Shown piece by piece: positions 32,217-43,324 of a stretch of DNA of 64,000 bases (positions are counted from its first letter, which is position 1; every line of letters begins with the position of its first letter). The DNA comes from Cryoendolithus antarcticus (lineage: Eukaryota; Ascomycota; Dothideomycetes; Cladosporiales; Cladosporiaceae), in NCBI GenBank assembly GCA_002077065.1, contig NAJO01000015.1:124001-188000 (forward strand). The letters run 5' to 3'. Under the pieces are notes generated by a model, which saw nothing but the letters and a program-made list of their open reading frames with translations, searched no databases and was not told the origin of the DNA. The position numbers and the translations under genes were made by a program.

Positions 32217-33010
32217 CTAGTTCATCTGCGAGAAGGTAGGCTGGTCGAGAAGAGTGTCTCCGGTGTAGGCCTGGCCCTGCCACCCCATCATAACCTCCTT
32301 CAGCCACGACAGATCAGCTGCCATCACATCCCGCAACTTCACGCTCCCGCACTGTGGCGAAAACTTATCCAAGACGGCGAACATAGCCGGTCCGTGCAGC
32401 CACCACCTCGCACGCCTATCCCTGGCCTTGATCGCTCCAATGTCCTCGCCATCAAGCAAGCCATCCACGGATGGGGCTATCGGCAATCCGTAGTCTCCGT
32501 TGCGGTAGCATTCGAATAGCGGAGTCGTGGAGGCAGTCTTGCCCTCGCGGGGTGCGCAGGGTGGGAGCTTGGGATTGAAAGACTCAATCTTGGCAGAGTA
32601 CGAACTACAGCAGAATTGGCCGGCTCCGCCGACGAGCAGCCGCGCGTGGAGGACCGATAGGTCTTGTACCAGGAAACCAGGGTAGCCGGGGATTGGAGTC
32701 GGCGTGTCTTCCATGGGGACCCAGCGGAGCTCTGGCTTGGCGACGTGAGGAGTGAAGTAGAAGACTGAACGGCGACCTGGACTTGGATGATTGGTGAGGT
32801 TCTCGAAGGCGGAGCAGATGAGCTGGTGGGTTGGTCTTGAGCGTTATGGTCAGTCTGAGCACACGGGAATCGCGCAGTTGTCTGGAGGCACGGCACTCAC
32901 TGGTCTTCGGCCTGGCAGCTCTGGGAGCAGTACCAGATGGACTTGCATTGCTCACAGTTTACGGTCCCGGCTTGAATGCACTGGTACCTGGCACGCTGAT
33001 GAGTAGCCAT
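32217..33010 (-). CDS. MYND zinc-finger family member B
   Basis: Two exons, 33010-32901 and 32835-32217, 242 residues; the 65-nt intron (GTGAGT to CTCAAG) is phase 2 and lies inside the finger. The MYND finger has CEQC, WYCSQSC and the final H-x3-C (HQLIC), but the first pair is incomplete: one Cys (YQC) and no CxxC, so the first zinc site may be weak or use a His. The C-terminal domain has the family order: KPELRWVP, TPLFECYRNGDYGLPI, WWLHGPAMFAVLDK, KLRDVMAADLSWLKEVM. No signal peptide. Paralogous to members C and D. MYND fingers bind proline-rich peptides in other proteins; the C-terminal domain has no function known to me. Confidence 0.85.
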
Positions 33011-33506
33011 GATGTTGAAGGACACAGCATCCAGTGGAGAGGTGTTGACTTACTTGGATGTCGAGATCTGCGCTGGTCAACAAGTGCGTTGCGTTTGCTC
33101 AGCTTCACGTTATGCAAGACGATGCAGCTCTTGCATGGTCAAACGAAGGTAGCCCGTTGATCATTACAGGGACTACCGGAGGGAGTCTCGGGCTGCGCCG
33201 GTGCATGTGCCTTACCGGCGGGAAGGTGCAGGCTTCCTACAGGATTCAGTCTACGCCAACGTGGCCATTGCCCAGGAGATCCTACACGACTCTGGGACCA
33301 GGGCAGTACCGACATCAATCACTCGCTTCTGTATATATTGGTACAGCTCGGACGAGTGGCTTCGCTGCGAGACACAGTGCTTTTCCTCGAGGCTAACAAC
33401 CAGCATCCTCATCATCATCTTCCTCGCCATCCCAGCTCACCAAAGTTTGGGCTCCCTGAGTGGCATTCGTCATGATGCACCCTCGTCGTGCGGCTCCCAT
33501 TCGGAC
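33011..33506. other. Spacer between MYND members B and C
   Basis: About 500 bp, presumed promoter of B and 3' end of C. A TATATA stretch lies at 33332-33337, about 320 bp from the B start, rather far for a core element. No gene seen. Confidence 0.45.
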
Positions 33507-34306
33507 TCAACCCTCGCGCATCAAACCAAACACCTGAGCAGCGCTGCCAGTTGAAAGTGGCAAGCCCTGTCGACCAGACATGAACCCACTCATGCATGTC
33601 AAATCTGCAGAAGTCACGTCCCGCACCGTCATGCCCTCACCACCCTCCGTGAGCCGATTCATCATAGTAAAGACGATCGGATCGTGTAGCCACCAAGCAG
33701 AACCCGCACCATGAGCTTCAAGCTTTGCTGATGCGTCGGAGCCGAGAAGCGATGCCATTGCCTGGCTGACTGGGAGTGTGCTGTCGGGAATGTAGTAGCA
33801 CTAACAGCGGGTATGTCGCGACAACCTGGGCCAAGTCCAGTGACGAGGCATCGGCGACTCTTGCTTCTGAGGAGGAAGTTCCGTTCGCGAGTTTCACGAG
33901 TGGCCCAAGCAGAGACTGCAAACCACGATAGTTTACGACTTCTAGCATGCACATGCTGGCGTCGCCGACAACGTATGATGCAGCCATGGTGTCGACCGGG
34001 AATCAGCGGACCTTGAGTTTGCTGTTGTTTTGAGGAAAGTAGATGACGAGGCGGTGCATAGAGGAAGGGCGATCGCCGCAGTCTCGTAGGGCGAGGCAGA
34101 CTGTCTTGTGTACTGGCCTAACACCAACTCGTGGTCAGCTCTGGACGTTAGCACCCAGTGGTTTGCACTCTCCGCATGAGGGGCGCTTCTTACCAGTCAT
34201 TAATCTGACACTCCTGCGAGCAATACCGTACTGACTTGCACTTCGAGCATGTTTCGGTGGCGGCGATGCTGCATTTGAACGCATTTGCACATGGATCAGA
34301 CGCCAT
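33507..34306 (-). pseudogene. MYND zinc-finger family member C, inactivated
   Basis: Exon 1 (34306-34194) encodes a MYND finger (FKCSIAATETCSKC, RYCSQEC) joined by the conserved phase-2 intron (GTAAGA to GTGTTAG) to exon 2 (34117-33507) with HKTVC. The family match continues (HRLVIYFPQNNSKLKVR) until TGA at 34003-34005, where the paralogues have Trp (RW, TGG). The same frame stays open and matches further (MAASYVVGDASMCMLEVV) to about 33804, where a two-base loss relative to paralogues shifts frame. The remainder (CYYIPDSTLPVSQAMASL, WWLHDPIVFTMMNR, VRDVTSADLTCMSGFM) is again in homology. Two independent lesions make a functional protein unlikely, though an intron ending at TTAG 33801 could bypass the second. 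Confidence 0.78.
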
Positions 34307-34952
34307 ATCGCTTCTCGGACGATGATCGTATGCAGCCTGTGCTTCGGACTTGCTGGAGAGGTAGGATAGAGGTGACAAAGGCCTTCCACAGATATCATGC
34401 CAGCTTCATGCGTCACGTTTGAAGCAGAAGCACGTCAACACGGGTATCAGCATTATTCCGGATGCCCGCCTATAGACCTCCCGCGGCGACCTGCATCCAT
34501 CACATTACACATTCAACTGGTGGCGTACGCTCATTACTTTCTGGTGGCGGCCAGCATCAGTCAGTGAGTGGATGACATAGCGCAGACTGCGGATTCATGA
34601 CTGTTGCATTCGTTGAATGCACTGTATTAAATTGTGTACCAGCTTGTGTGAAAGAACATAGAGGTGTTTGATGATTGAAAATTCTGTATTAGTTACAGAT
34701 GATCGGGAAAAGATCTGACGCGCACGGGACCTTGCGTGCCATGATGTGCTATCATTGCTTCTACCCAAGCCGTTGTGCTAGTCCATCAATCGATGTGACC
34801 TGACTTGACTCAGTGCCACTCAGACAAAGTTGCATTCGTCGTTGTATTGCTTAATGCTGACTGCAGAAGCCCCCGGGTGTCTCGCCTCGCCCCATGTGAT
34901 GAGCACGGCCGTGTGGCTCTATGCCATGTGCACAACGACCGACATCCCTTGC
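34307..34952. other. Spacer between MYND members C and D
   Basis: About 650 bp. No gene seen; open frames are short. Expected to hold the former promoter of C and the 3' end of D. Confidence 0.5.
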
Positions 34953-35721
34953 TCAGTCTTGCCGCAATAAACCTGAGCTTGGCTGCCGGACGCAAAATTT
35001 CTTGACGCAGGTCAAGTGTGACGCAACCACATCCCGCATCCTCAAGACAGTGCTTTCACTTGGTGCCTTGTCTAGCATAGCGAGAACAACCGGCCCGTGC
35101 AGGAACCAAGGTGTCCGCGGATCCTCGGTCTCAATTCCCTCCGTATTTCCCTCGCCTATGAGTGCTGTCATAGCCGGGCTGATCGGTAAGCTCTCATCTG
35201 TGAGGTGATAACACTGGAAGATCGGTAAGGTCGTCATGAATGAACGGGGATCGACTGGTGCGGCGGCACTCTCCGGATACGCTCGAGGAAAGCAGGACCG
35301 GCTGTCGAACACCATCCTCGAGCCGACTAGCTGTACCGCGTAGGTATCTCGCAACATCTCAGTCTCACGCTTGCCGAAATGTCCACAGGTGTGTTGGAGC
35401 TCGCGCTCGGGGAGAACCCAGCGAGCACGTGGTTTCGTGGCGTTTGAAGAGAAGTGGTAGACGAGGCGGTGCTTCGGGCTTGGGCGATCGCCGCAGCGCT
35501 GAATAGCGGAGCAGGGGAGCTTGTGGACCGGCCTGTGAGCTTATAGTCAGCTATGTGGAATACGACGAACGTTGACAGGCAGTGTAAGTCTCTTACCAGT
35601 CCTCCGCCTGGCAGGTCTTCGAGCAGTACCAGATTGACTTGCACTTTGCGCATGTCTGGTCGGCAATTTCTGTGTGCGAAGCACTTGTAGTGTATGCGTT
35701 GGCGCACTGATGGGACGCCAT
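34953..35721 (-). CDS. MYND zinc-finger family member D
   Basis: Two exons, 35721-35597 and 35532-34953, 234 residues. The intron (GTAAGA to GCTCACAG, branch CTGAC) is phase 2 in the conserved Trp codon of the finger. The finger contains TCAKCKSIWYCSKTC and VHKLPC, but the first ligand pair has one Cys only (HQCANAY), so zinc binding may be partial. Exon 2 matches B and C: HRLVYHFSSNATKPRARWVL, LPIFQCYHLTDESLPI, WFLHGPVVLAMLDK, MRDVVASHLTCVKKF. Unlike C, its Trp codon and frame are intact, so it is the best reference for reading lesions in C. Divergently arranged with member E across about 500 bp. Confidence 0.87.
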
Positions 35722-36229
35722 ATCGAGTGATGATGCATTGTATGCGTGGTGTGCCAGCTTGGAATCGGAGAGGAAGTAAATATTGATGTGATCAAGTGAA
35801 GTCGCTACGCCGCCACCGAGTCACAAGAAAAGGTCCCAGCTTCACGTGCCACATATGCAACGTAGTGGGTACCAGCAGCTTCGATCGTGCCTTCCGCATG
35901 GGCAAGATACACTCTGTGGCATGGACTTCTGCCGAGACCAAGCGTAGCCATCACAAGGATTGTACTGATGATCGATGCCCGAGACTCTGAACGAGTGGTC
36001 TGAAACAATGGAACCGCTCCAACACCAGTCCACATCCACCTGTCTAGATCCACACCATTCTGGTCGTTCGGAGAAGAATGTCTCCAACGGGCTTGTCGAC
36101 GAAACCAGTGCTCTGCTGCCTGTCCATTCACGTTCCGCAGTAAGTGATCATACCCAGAGATATATAAGACGACTCTATGCGCACAGTAGATGGGACTCAC
36201 CACGCACTCACCCATTTGCATTGTCAGAC
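35722..36229. promoter_or_regulatory. Divergent promoter region of MYND members D and E
   Basis: About 500 bp between start codons on opposite strands. A TATATAAG at 36161-36168 lies about 65 bp upstream of the ATG of E and is a good core-promoter candidate for that gene. Minus-strand frames in this segment show no family resemblance. Confidence 0.5.
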
Positions 36230-37009
36230 ATGTCATCCCATCTTTGCGGTCGCGCAGACTGTGGCAACAGTGCATCCGCGATATGCGCAAACTGTCGCGA
36301 TATCTGGCATTGCTCCAAATCATGTCAGACACAAGATCGGTAAGTAGCGCTGCAGTACATCAGCGTCATGAGCACTCAACTGACTGTTCACAGCGAGACC
36401 CACAAGATCGTCTGCGCCCGCCTGCTCGCCGGCCGCCCGGATCCGCACTCCTACCTTTGCTTCACCATCCCTCAGCACGGCATGGAGGTCGATTCCTGCT
36501 GGATGGCTCCACCTGGCACAGTCGCAGCGCCTGCAAGCTACCAGATCAATCTCTTGACCGGGAACATCACAACACCCACTGAACCGATAGCACAGCGTAT
36601 GGCTGTTACTCTTCCGCATGGCATCTTCATGGCGCCTAGTCTGATCGATGGAATGGGCATGAGATCATTTTTTCGTGACTCGTGGGGTGGCGAGCACGGC
36701 GTGACGATTATTCAGTCCGTCGGTGCCAGCGGACCACAGTCTACGGGGATTTCGCCACAAGTCATGCTGACCAACTACTACGGTAAAGAAGCCATGGAGG
36801 AAGAGAAGCCAATGTCCGAGGTACTGCGTTCCTTTGTGACGGAACCAGAGACTTTGCCGGAGCACCCGTGCAAGTATGGTCCTCAAATCCTAAGCGCGTT
36901 GGAGGTAGTAGGCGAAGGTCCCGAGACTAAGATCATCCTTCGTGATGTTCGCATGGCAGACTTCGGCAAGTACAAGGCTTTTGTGCAAAAGCTTGAGAGA
37001 TCTCGGTAG
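36230..37009 (+). CDS. MYND zinc-finger family member E
   Basis: The only member on the plus strand. Exons 36230-36339 and 36394-37009, 241 residues; intron GTAAGT to TTCACAG (branch CTGAC), phase 2, same place in the finger as the others. The finger runs CGRADC, ICANC, IWHCSKSC, then HKIVC, with a wider first pair (C-x4-C) and His in place of the usual Tyr before the fifth Cys. The C-terminal part is the most divergent of the array (TLPHGIFMAPSLIDGMGM, SFFRDSWGGEHGVTIIQSVG) but keeps the signature LRDVRMADFGKYKAFV near the end. It appears intact. Confidence 0.87.
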
Positions 37010-37796
37010 ATGGGTGGAAAGAGCGATGGCGTGTCTGTTCAAAACGGCGCTTCTTGGGCCTGAGCCAGTCGGGCAGCTATAGTTATGCTAGGCGTAGAAA
37101 GGAAATCCTGTGTTACTGACCTGCTGCGGGATTGAGATCAATCTCTCTTCTAAGTCATGTCTCTTCTGTAAGCGGTCCGCTTTGCATGGCCCCAATTCGA
37201 ATTGTCTAGAGGGAAGGTAGTGTTGAAGCTGCATGCCAGTCGGCCAAGGGCAGAGCGTTCTCATAGGTCTTGATGACCTGTATTAGCAGCATTGGGTAGG
37301 TAGTGCAGACATCTCAGAAGTCAGATGGGACATTCGCGTTGACGGCTATCGACTTCGTCGCGGCCCCGCGGCCACTCGCTGACTTTGGTGGCTTGCATCG
37401 CTATCCGCGACGTGGCTTTCCGGTTCAGCCCAACTCGCCGGTCGGGACGGAGAACCAGTCATCTAGACGATGAAGTGCTGCAGGTTAACAAGTATGACCT
37501 TTGCAAGGCGAGCAGCGCGGCAATGTCGCGCAATGACGCATCGTTTCAACGACTATTGCATGGCATCGAGATTGTGAAACACTGCCGTTCGGACAAGCTT
37601 CGCATCATAGCGTCAAGATAGACTTCAGCCTCGAATCCTTGTGATCTGCGGGCTCCAACCGCGCCCAAAGTCTGATGATCCTACAGCGGCAAGCTGATAC
37701 TGCTACAAAGGCTGCGGTGCGGCACACAGCCCCTTCGCAAAATGTGTTCACTGCTATATCACCTGGACTGGCGTCCTTGCCTGAGTGCGAGCAGCC
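37010..37796. other. Spacer between MYND member E and the DUF3176 gene
   Basis: About 790 bp with no supportable gene. Contains the 3' end of E and the promoter of the DUF3176 gene. Confidence 0.55.
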
Positions 37797-39727
37797 ATGC
37801 AGCACCACCAAGAAGAAATGGAGGCTTTGACACCCCACGCCTACAAGCCGGGCATGGTGGTCGACGACGCGACCTCCCTGAGCCCATCGATTGAGCCTCC
37901 CAAGACACGTCGGACTTTCGCATCGTCTCTGTCTGAGAGCAGACGCGGATTCATCGACAGCTGGAAGCCAGAGATTCTGTCACTGCTCCTGAGCTTAGCA
38001 GCCTTCGCAGCCTTGATCGCCTTTCTGCTGGTGTATCATGATCGACCGCTTGCAAGCATCGGCAATAGCACTTCCATCAACGCCATCATATCAGTCTTGA
38101 TCACGATCGCAGAGTTCAGCATGCTGTTCCCTGTCTCTGAGGCACTTTGCCAGCAGAAATGGATCCACATGAACTCCGTGCAGACGCTGGGCGCGCCACT
38201 AAGCGATCTGCAACGTTTCGACTGGGCATCAAAGAGCGGACTCGCAGCGCTGCGGCTCATCGGTAATGGTCGAGCATACGGTGCGACAGCTCTGCTGGGT
38301 GCCACGGCGATGATCTTGCACCTCTTCATTGGACCGTTCGCCCAGCAAGCTGTATCTTATCCGGTCCACGCAGCTGCTGTGAAGTACCCGTACCCCAATG
38401 CTACTATCTCATCTACACAGAATTGGATCAGCACGCGTAGGTATGCCAATTTGAGACTCTCCGTGACACTAGCTGACCACAAGCTGCAGCTGTAACTCTC
38501 TCTATAGTTGCACAAGCTGCGGTCGATGCACCCTGGACTGGCGCAACATCGCTACCAAAGTACACTTGTAGTTCTGCGAATTGCACTTGGGACCGCTTCG
38601 AGACTCTCGGTGTCTGCAGCAAATGCGTAGACGTGTCCGCGCAAGTTCAGCAGAAGTGTGCAGATCCGTCGCAGTCGCCATGTGACGTACAATTTCCAAG
38701 TGGCAACATTGTTGGCGGACTAGACGGCAGCTACACTTACGCAACGTTCTGGAACGAGTCGTGTGGCACTGTCCACTACAACATCAGCGCCATACCCTCC
38801 AATGACAGCCTGACTAACGCTATCTATATGCAAGATGACTCCTGCTCATTTGGCCAGAAGCACGGCGCCAACTTTGCCGACCTCACGCTACCTTTTGCAG
38901 CACTGGAGTTATATCAGAGCACGCTAGACTTGGCACCTCCCATTGCCCTAGAGTGTGCTCTCTATGTCTGTGTCGAGTCAATCGTCAATACCGGTGTCAC
39001 GAATGGAACCTTCAGCCCGGGCAATGCGACCTCAGAGAACTCTCTATCCGCAACGTATGACACCAGGTACACGCTACCGCCTTCAAATATCATCGAACTC
39101 GGCACGGGCATTACTCTGGCCTCGTCTGGATCCTCCGACCATTTTGTTGTGAACAGCACCGCACTGTCGGACGTGTCGAGCGCTATTATGTCACTGTTCA
39201 CACAGCCTGGTAGTGGCTCTGCTATCAACACGCCATTGTTCGCACGCAGCTATAGCCAGTGGATGAGTCTCCACTGGACACTTGCGGACTTCAAGTCTGG
39301 GTATCCTGCTCTGCCCGCCAATATTCTGGAATCTGTAAGCACTGCCGTGTCAAACAGTATGCGCTCTGAGCGAATGGCGGATTCCTTCGAATCGCTGGTA
39401 GTGACTGGCACGACATGGTCCAACGCTACATACATTCACGTCCGGTGGCTGTATCTCATCTACCCGGCTGTTGTCATCGTTCTGGCAGCTTCATTCGTGC
39501 TGGGCACAGCCATACAGACAAAGCGAAGCAAGGTGCCGGTTTGGAAGAGCTCTACGCTCGCGACAGTGTATCATGGTCATGTGATGCGTGACAGAGATGT
39601 CGATCGCATTGGCGAGATTGACAGGATCAGCGGCATGGAGCGCGATGCGAGGGATCGGTTGGTGAGATTAGGTAGGGTTGACAGCGGGAGACTGATGCTG
39701 GTCGCAATAGCGGAGCTGGAGGGCTGA
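37797..39727 (+). CDS. DUF3176 multi-pass membrane protein
   Basis: Two exons, 37797-38436 and 38490-39727, 625 residues, joined by a 53-nt intron (GTAGGT to GCTGCAG, branch CTGAC). The frame upstream of ATG 37797 begins at GTG only. Membrane segments: about 60-81 (ILSLLLSLAAFAALIAFLL), one around INAIISVLITIAEFSMLFPV, one around ATALLGATAMILHLFIG, and a C-terminal one (LIYPAVVIVLAASFVLGTAI). DUF3176 hallmarks are EALCQQKWIHM and LQRFDWASKSGLAALRLI. A large, cysteine-containing, N-glycosylation-site-rich segment lies between the third and last membrane spans, so it is likely extracytoplasmic (CSSANCTWDRFETLGVCSKC). The family is expanded in Pezizomycotina and has no known function. It splits the MYND cluster into two blocks. 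Confidence 0.88.
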
Positions 39728-40038
39728 GGAGTATGATGTCCTATGCAATAATACCCCAACACTGACGATGTCCGCAATTCCGAGTCATCTATGATAGCCC
39801 TCGCCCAAGTCCTCTCGAGAGACGGGTGGTCACAAATGCAAGTCACGACGAACGAAATGGCATCGCGAACATCAGTAGATGCTGAACATTTCCAGCACCT
39901 TCAGCACTCTCTAGCTTCACTACTCATACATCACATCTCTGATCCCACTCACAGCCCTGTCAGCATCCACATGGAAGCATTGTCGTCAACACCAGTCCTA
40001 CTACCAGCCACAACAGTTCATATCGACCCGCCGTCTAC
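39728..40038. other. Convergent intergenic segment
   Basis: About 310 bp between the stops of the DUF3176 gene and MYND member G. No gene seen. Confidence 0.55.
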
Positions 40039-40829
40039 CTAAATCCGCAACCACGCCTTTTTCATCCTCGCCGTCCCAGCTCGATTAATGGCAAAGTCCA
40101 CATACTCGTCCGCAACATCCATCGTTAAGACCGACTTCAGCGTCCGCAAATCCCGCATCTCGAAGTCGCGATGACCGTCGCCTGCATCCGGTCCGTTGGC
40201 TCCAGCGACAAGCAGCGGTCTCGGCGCGATCTGGCGTAGCCACTGCTCTCCGACCCATTTCGCGCGACACTTGTTCTTCTGGTAGTGCGGCTCCGTCGTG
40301 TAATGGATCCCCAGCGGTGGCATAAGCGGAGGCTTGCCAGCTGGAGATGGCCCGGCTTTGACTTCAGTCCCGATGGGCCCGGGCCCGGTGCCTGCTTCCA
40401 CGCAGTCGAAGTCCTCGCCTACTAAGTTCGATACGTCGGCTTGGTGGAGGTGGAGCTTGCTGACTGTTGGCTGACTGCGGACCCAGATAAGTCGTGGTTT
40501 CGGCGCGTCATTAGGAAAGAAGAGAGCGAGGTAGTGGTCGTCTGACGGACGGGACGGCATCTCACTGCGCTGCTTGCAGATGAGCTTGTGGTCGGGCCTA
40601 TGGACATGTTGTCAGTGTTGCAAGGTCCGCGCTCTCACTGACGCAGCAGGGCGCAAAGGACCGCTCGCAGCGGCAGTGATAGTAGCACAAGAGATCTAAG
40701 ACCTTTGGTGAGCACTTACCAATCCGACTTCTGACACACAGCATCGCAATACTTGATCAGCTTACACCGCGCACACTTGAGGGACGCCGGCACATAGCAG
40801 ACGGAGCAGATACTTGGCTGAGTCGCCAT
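40039..40829 (-). CDS. MYND zinc-finger family member G
   Basis: Two exons, 40829-40720 and 40597-40039, 222 residues. The 122-nt intron (GTAAGT to CCATAG, branch CTGAC) is twice as long as in its relatives but in the same phase-2 position in the Trp codon. The MYND finger is complete: CSVC, CARC, KYCDAVC, HKLIC. The second domain defines the G-J subgroup: RPSDDHYLALFFP, KPRLIWV, GIHYTTEPHYQKNKC, WVGEQWLRQIAPRPLLVAG, GHRDFEMRDLRTLKSVL, ending in a basic KKAWLRI. Apparently functional. Closest to H. Confidence 0.9.
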
Positions 40830-41305
40830 GGTGTTGATGGGTGGATGTTTTGTGTGAGAAGTCGTGGCAGGTTTGATACAAATTGGGATGAATGCAGATG
40901 CAGACGCAGTGAATGTGTGAGGAGACAGCGCATCCTCTCGAGGCAAACGCATGCGCTACAAACAGAGCGTGCAGTCAGCATATGCATGCCATCCGTGCCT
41001 TACCCTGCGGCAACTACCCGAGTCTGTACATTGGACGACGGGTCAATGTAGCGCTCCGTTCTATCTGTCGGATGCCTGCCGAAGACGTGGAGTATGAATG
41101 CATGTATGCAGAGGTCGGAACGAAGACTGTTGACACTGATCGAAGCCACTGATACACTCCTCATAGCTACAGTGGTCTCCGTAACAGTGCTGTCGTCGTC
41201 CATGGCTATGTCAGCAAGTCCACGCCCCTGGCGGACGGCGATTGATTCCCCGCCATCATCCACAGCCATCGTCCACCGCCGTTGCTCTCGCCTTGTCACA
41301 GTGGC
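40830..41305. other. Spacer between MYND members G and H
   Basis: About 480 bp, promoter of G and 3' end of H. No gene seen. Confidence 0.5.
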
Positions 41306-42058
41306 CTACATCCTAAACCACGACTTCCTCCCCTTGGCCGTCGGGCTCGTCTCCTGCGACATCATCATCCTCATGAAGTGGGGCGGAAAGTCGCCCGTCA
41401 ACATCGTCTTGAGCACGTTGAGGTCCTGCATCTCAAAGTCACGATGCCCAAACTTGCTGTCCGGCCCTATGTTCCCACTGGTGTGTCCTGACACCAGAAG
41501 CGGGCCTGGTGCGATGCGACGCAGCCACATACCTCCAACCCAGCCACCCAGGCACGCGTTCTTCTGATGATACGGTTCGGTCGTGTAGTGGAGTGTGACC
41601 GGCTGCGTGAGTGGAGGCTCCCCGATGGTGGAGACTTTGCCGGTCTCAACCTTCTCTCCCGGCTTGCCTGGCCCGCAGCCCATAGCGCAGCAGTCGAAGT
41701 CGTCGCCAACGAGTTTGCCTACCGCAGTTTCGTCGAGGTGAGCCTTCTTGCTGCCTGCGGGTTGACCGAGCACCCACATGAGACGAGGCTTCACCTGATC
41801 GATGGGGAAGTACAGCGACAGGAAGTGGCGTTCGGATGGACGTGGTGGCAGTTCGCTGCGTTGCTTGCAGATAAGTTTGTGATCGTGCCTAGGGGGTGAT
41901 GATCAGTAGATGAACGAGGTAAGGAATTCCAAGTCTCGCATTACATACCAATCCTTCTTCTGACACGAAGTTCCGCAGTACTTGATCAGCTTGCACTGTC
42001 CGCAGATCTGGGTGGCCTCCTGCCAGCAGATGATGCAGGTAGTGAATTGGGACGCCAT
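41306..42058 (-). CDS. MYND zinc-finger family member H
   Basis: Two exons, 42058-41949 and 41888-41306, 230 residues; intron GTATGT to CCCTAG in the conserved phase-2 position. The finger is complete: CIIC, CGQC, KYCGTSC, HKLIC. The second domain: RPSERHFLSLYFP, KPRLMWVLGQPAGSK, LVGDDFDC, TLHYTTEPYHQKNAC, WLRRIAPGPLLVSGH, GHRDFEMQDLNVLKTML. Ends RKSWFRM. It is the intact reference for its close relative J. No localisation signals visible. Confidence 0.9.
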
Positions 42059-42421
42059 CTTGTTGTCGATTGTAGTTTGGCTGATATGCTTCAACGATAC
42101 GAGACTGCAGCCCAAGTGAAGTTAGAGAAGTGAGAGTGAAGAATGAGGTGTGGATTAGGCACCAGTACTGCTCTTGACTGAGCAGGGGCGACCAGGCGCG
42201 ACCAACCCACGCGTGCCTTCCACGATCGTCAGCTATTTTCGACAATAGCATACACACCTTCCTGTCATTCCAGGTTGGCAATCTCGTAAACATGGTGTGG
42301 CTGACGTGGCAACAGGCTCTCTACGTACGCCGAGGAGTTTTCAGTCCATATCAACCCAAGCTGCCGAATAATGCTGGAGAGCATTGCATGATTGCTTCCT
42401 CTACGTGACAAAGACCGACAC
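42059..42421. other. Spacer between MYND members H and I
   Basis: About 360 bp. Short frames without support; promoter of H expected. Confidence 0.5.
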
Positions 42422-43102
42422 TCACGCCCTCAGCCAACCCGAGAAGTCCCTGCCCCCATGAGTAACCTTCTGAAGGTACTCAGACTGCATCGGACTCTGC
42501 AACATCATCTTCAAAATCACCAGATCCTCCATCTCGAAGTCCCGATGCACGTCACGCTCCGCATGACCGCCCCTATGACCCGACACCAGGATTGGCCCTG
42601 GCGCATAGTGCTTCATGCGCTGCTCTCCGATCCACTCCCGAAGTATCGCGTTCGTCGGCTCCCCAGGCTTCGTCGAGAAATGCACGATGAGACCCGGCGT
42701 CGTTTCGGGGGCATTTCTAATGTAAATTCTAGCACTACCATATGGGTCCGAGATCAGTCGAGCCACTTCCTGATCGTTGAGATGGTCTGCCTTCGAGCCC
42801 GGCGGCGCTTTCAGCATCCACAACAGACGTGGCTTGGAGCCAGTGGCTGGGAAGTAGAGAACGCGGATGTGGCGAGCGCTGGGGCGAGGCGGCATGTCCC
42901 GCATGGGTTTGCAGATGAGTTTGTGGTCATTCCTATGCGCAAGGTGTCAGTCTTGGTGGAATTGAGTCTAGTCTTGGCAGCTCAGTGCGCACCAGTCCTG
43001 CTTCTGATATTCTGGAGTGCAGTAAGTGACAGACTTGCATTGAGCGCACTTCTGGGTCGCAGCTTTGCCGCAAACCATGCAGGTGGTAACTGGAGTTGCC
43101 AT
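42422..43102 (-). CDS. MYND zinc-finger family member I, finger missing one Cys ligand
   Basis: Two exons, 43102-42993 and 42932-42422, 206 residues; intron GTGCGC to GCATAG, phase 2. The finger reads CMVC, CAQC, TYCTPEY, HKLIC: the sixth ligand, Cys in G, H and J, is Tyr32 (codon TAT; TGT would need one transition), so one zinc site is incomplete. The second domain is shorter but recognisable: RPSARHIRVLYFP, KPRLLWMLKAPPGSK, IVHFSTKPGEPTNAIL, YAPGPILVSGHRGGH, HRDFEMEDLVILKMML, ending SGWLRA. The open frame is intact, so it may encode a protein with an altered finger. Confidence 0.87.
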
Positions 43103-43324
43103 GTTGAGGAGCGATATTGGGATTGGTAGAGCAAAAGTCCCAGTTGATGAAGTAGAGTGCCAGCTTGCCTGCTCATGAGGACGGGGTCGGTGATGCGCCC
43201 TGACACAAGTGAAAGTGAAGTCACATTCATTGCCTGACTGCTTCACTTGATGAAGCGGAACTTTCAATGCACGTCTCTTCACCCACTACCTCGTTCATTC
43301 ATCTCATAGTCATTGGAACAGGAC

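Noticed and set aside
35805..36332. Minus-strand frame of 175 codons across the D/E promoter
   Set aside because: Overlaps the finger exon of E antisense, lacks family resemblance and covers a TATA-containing promoter.
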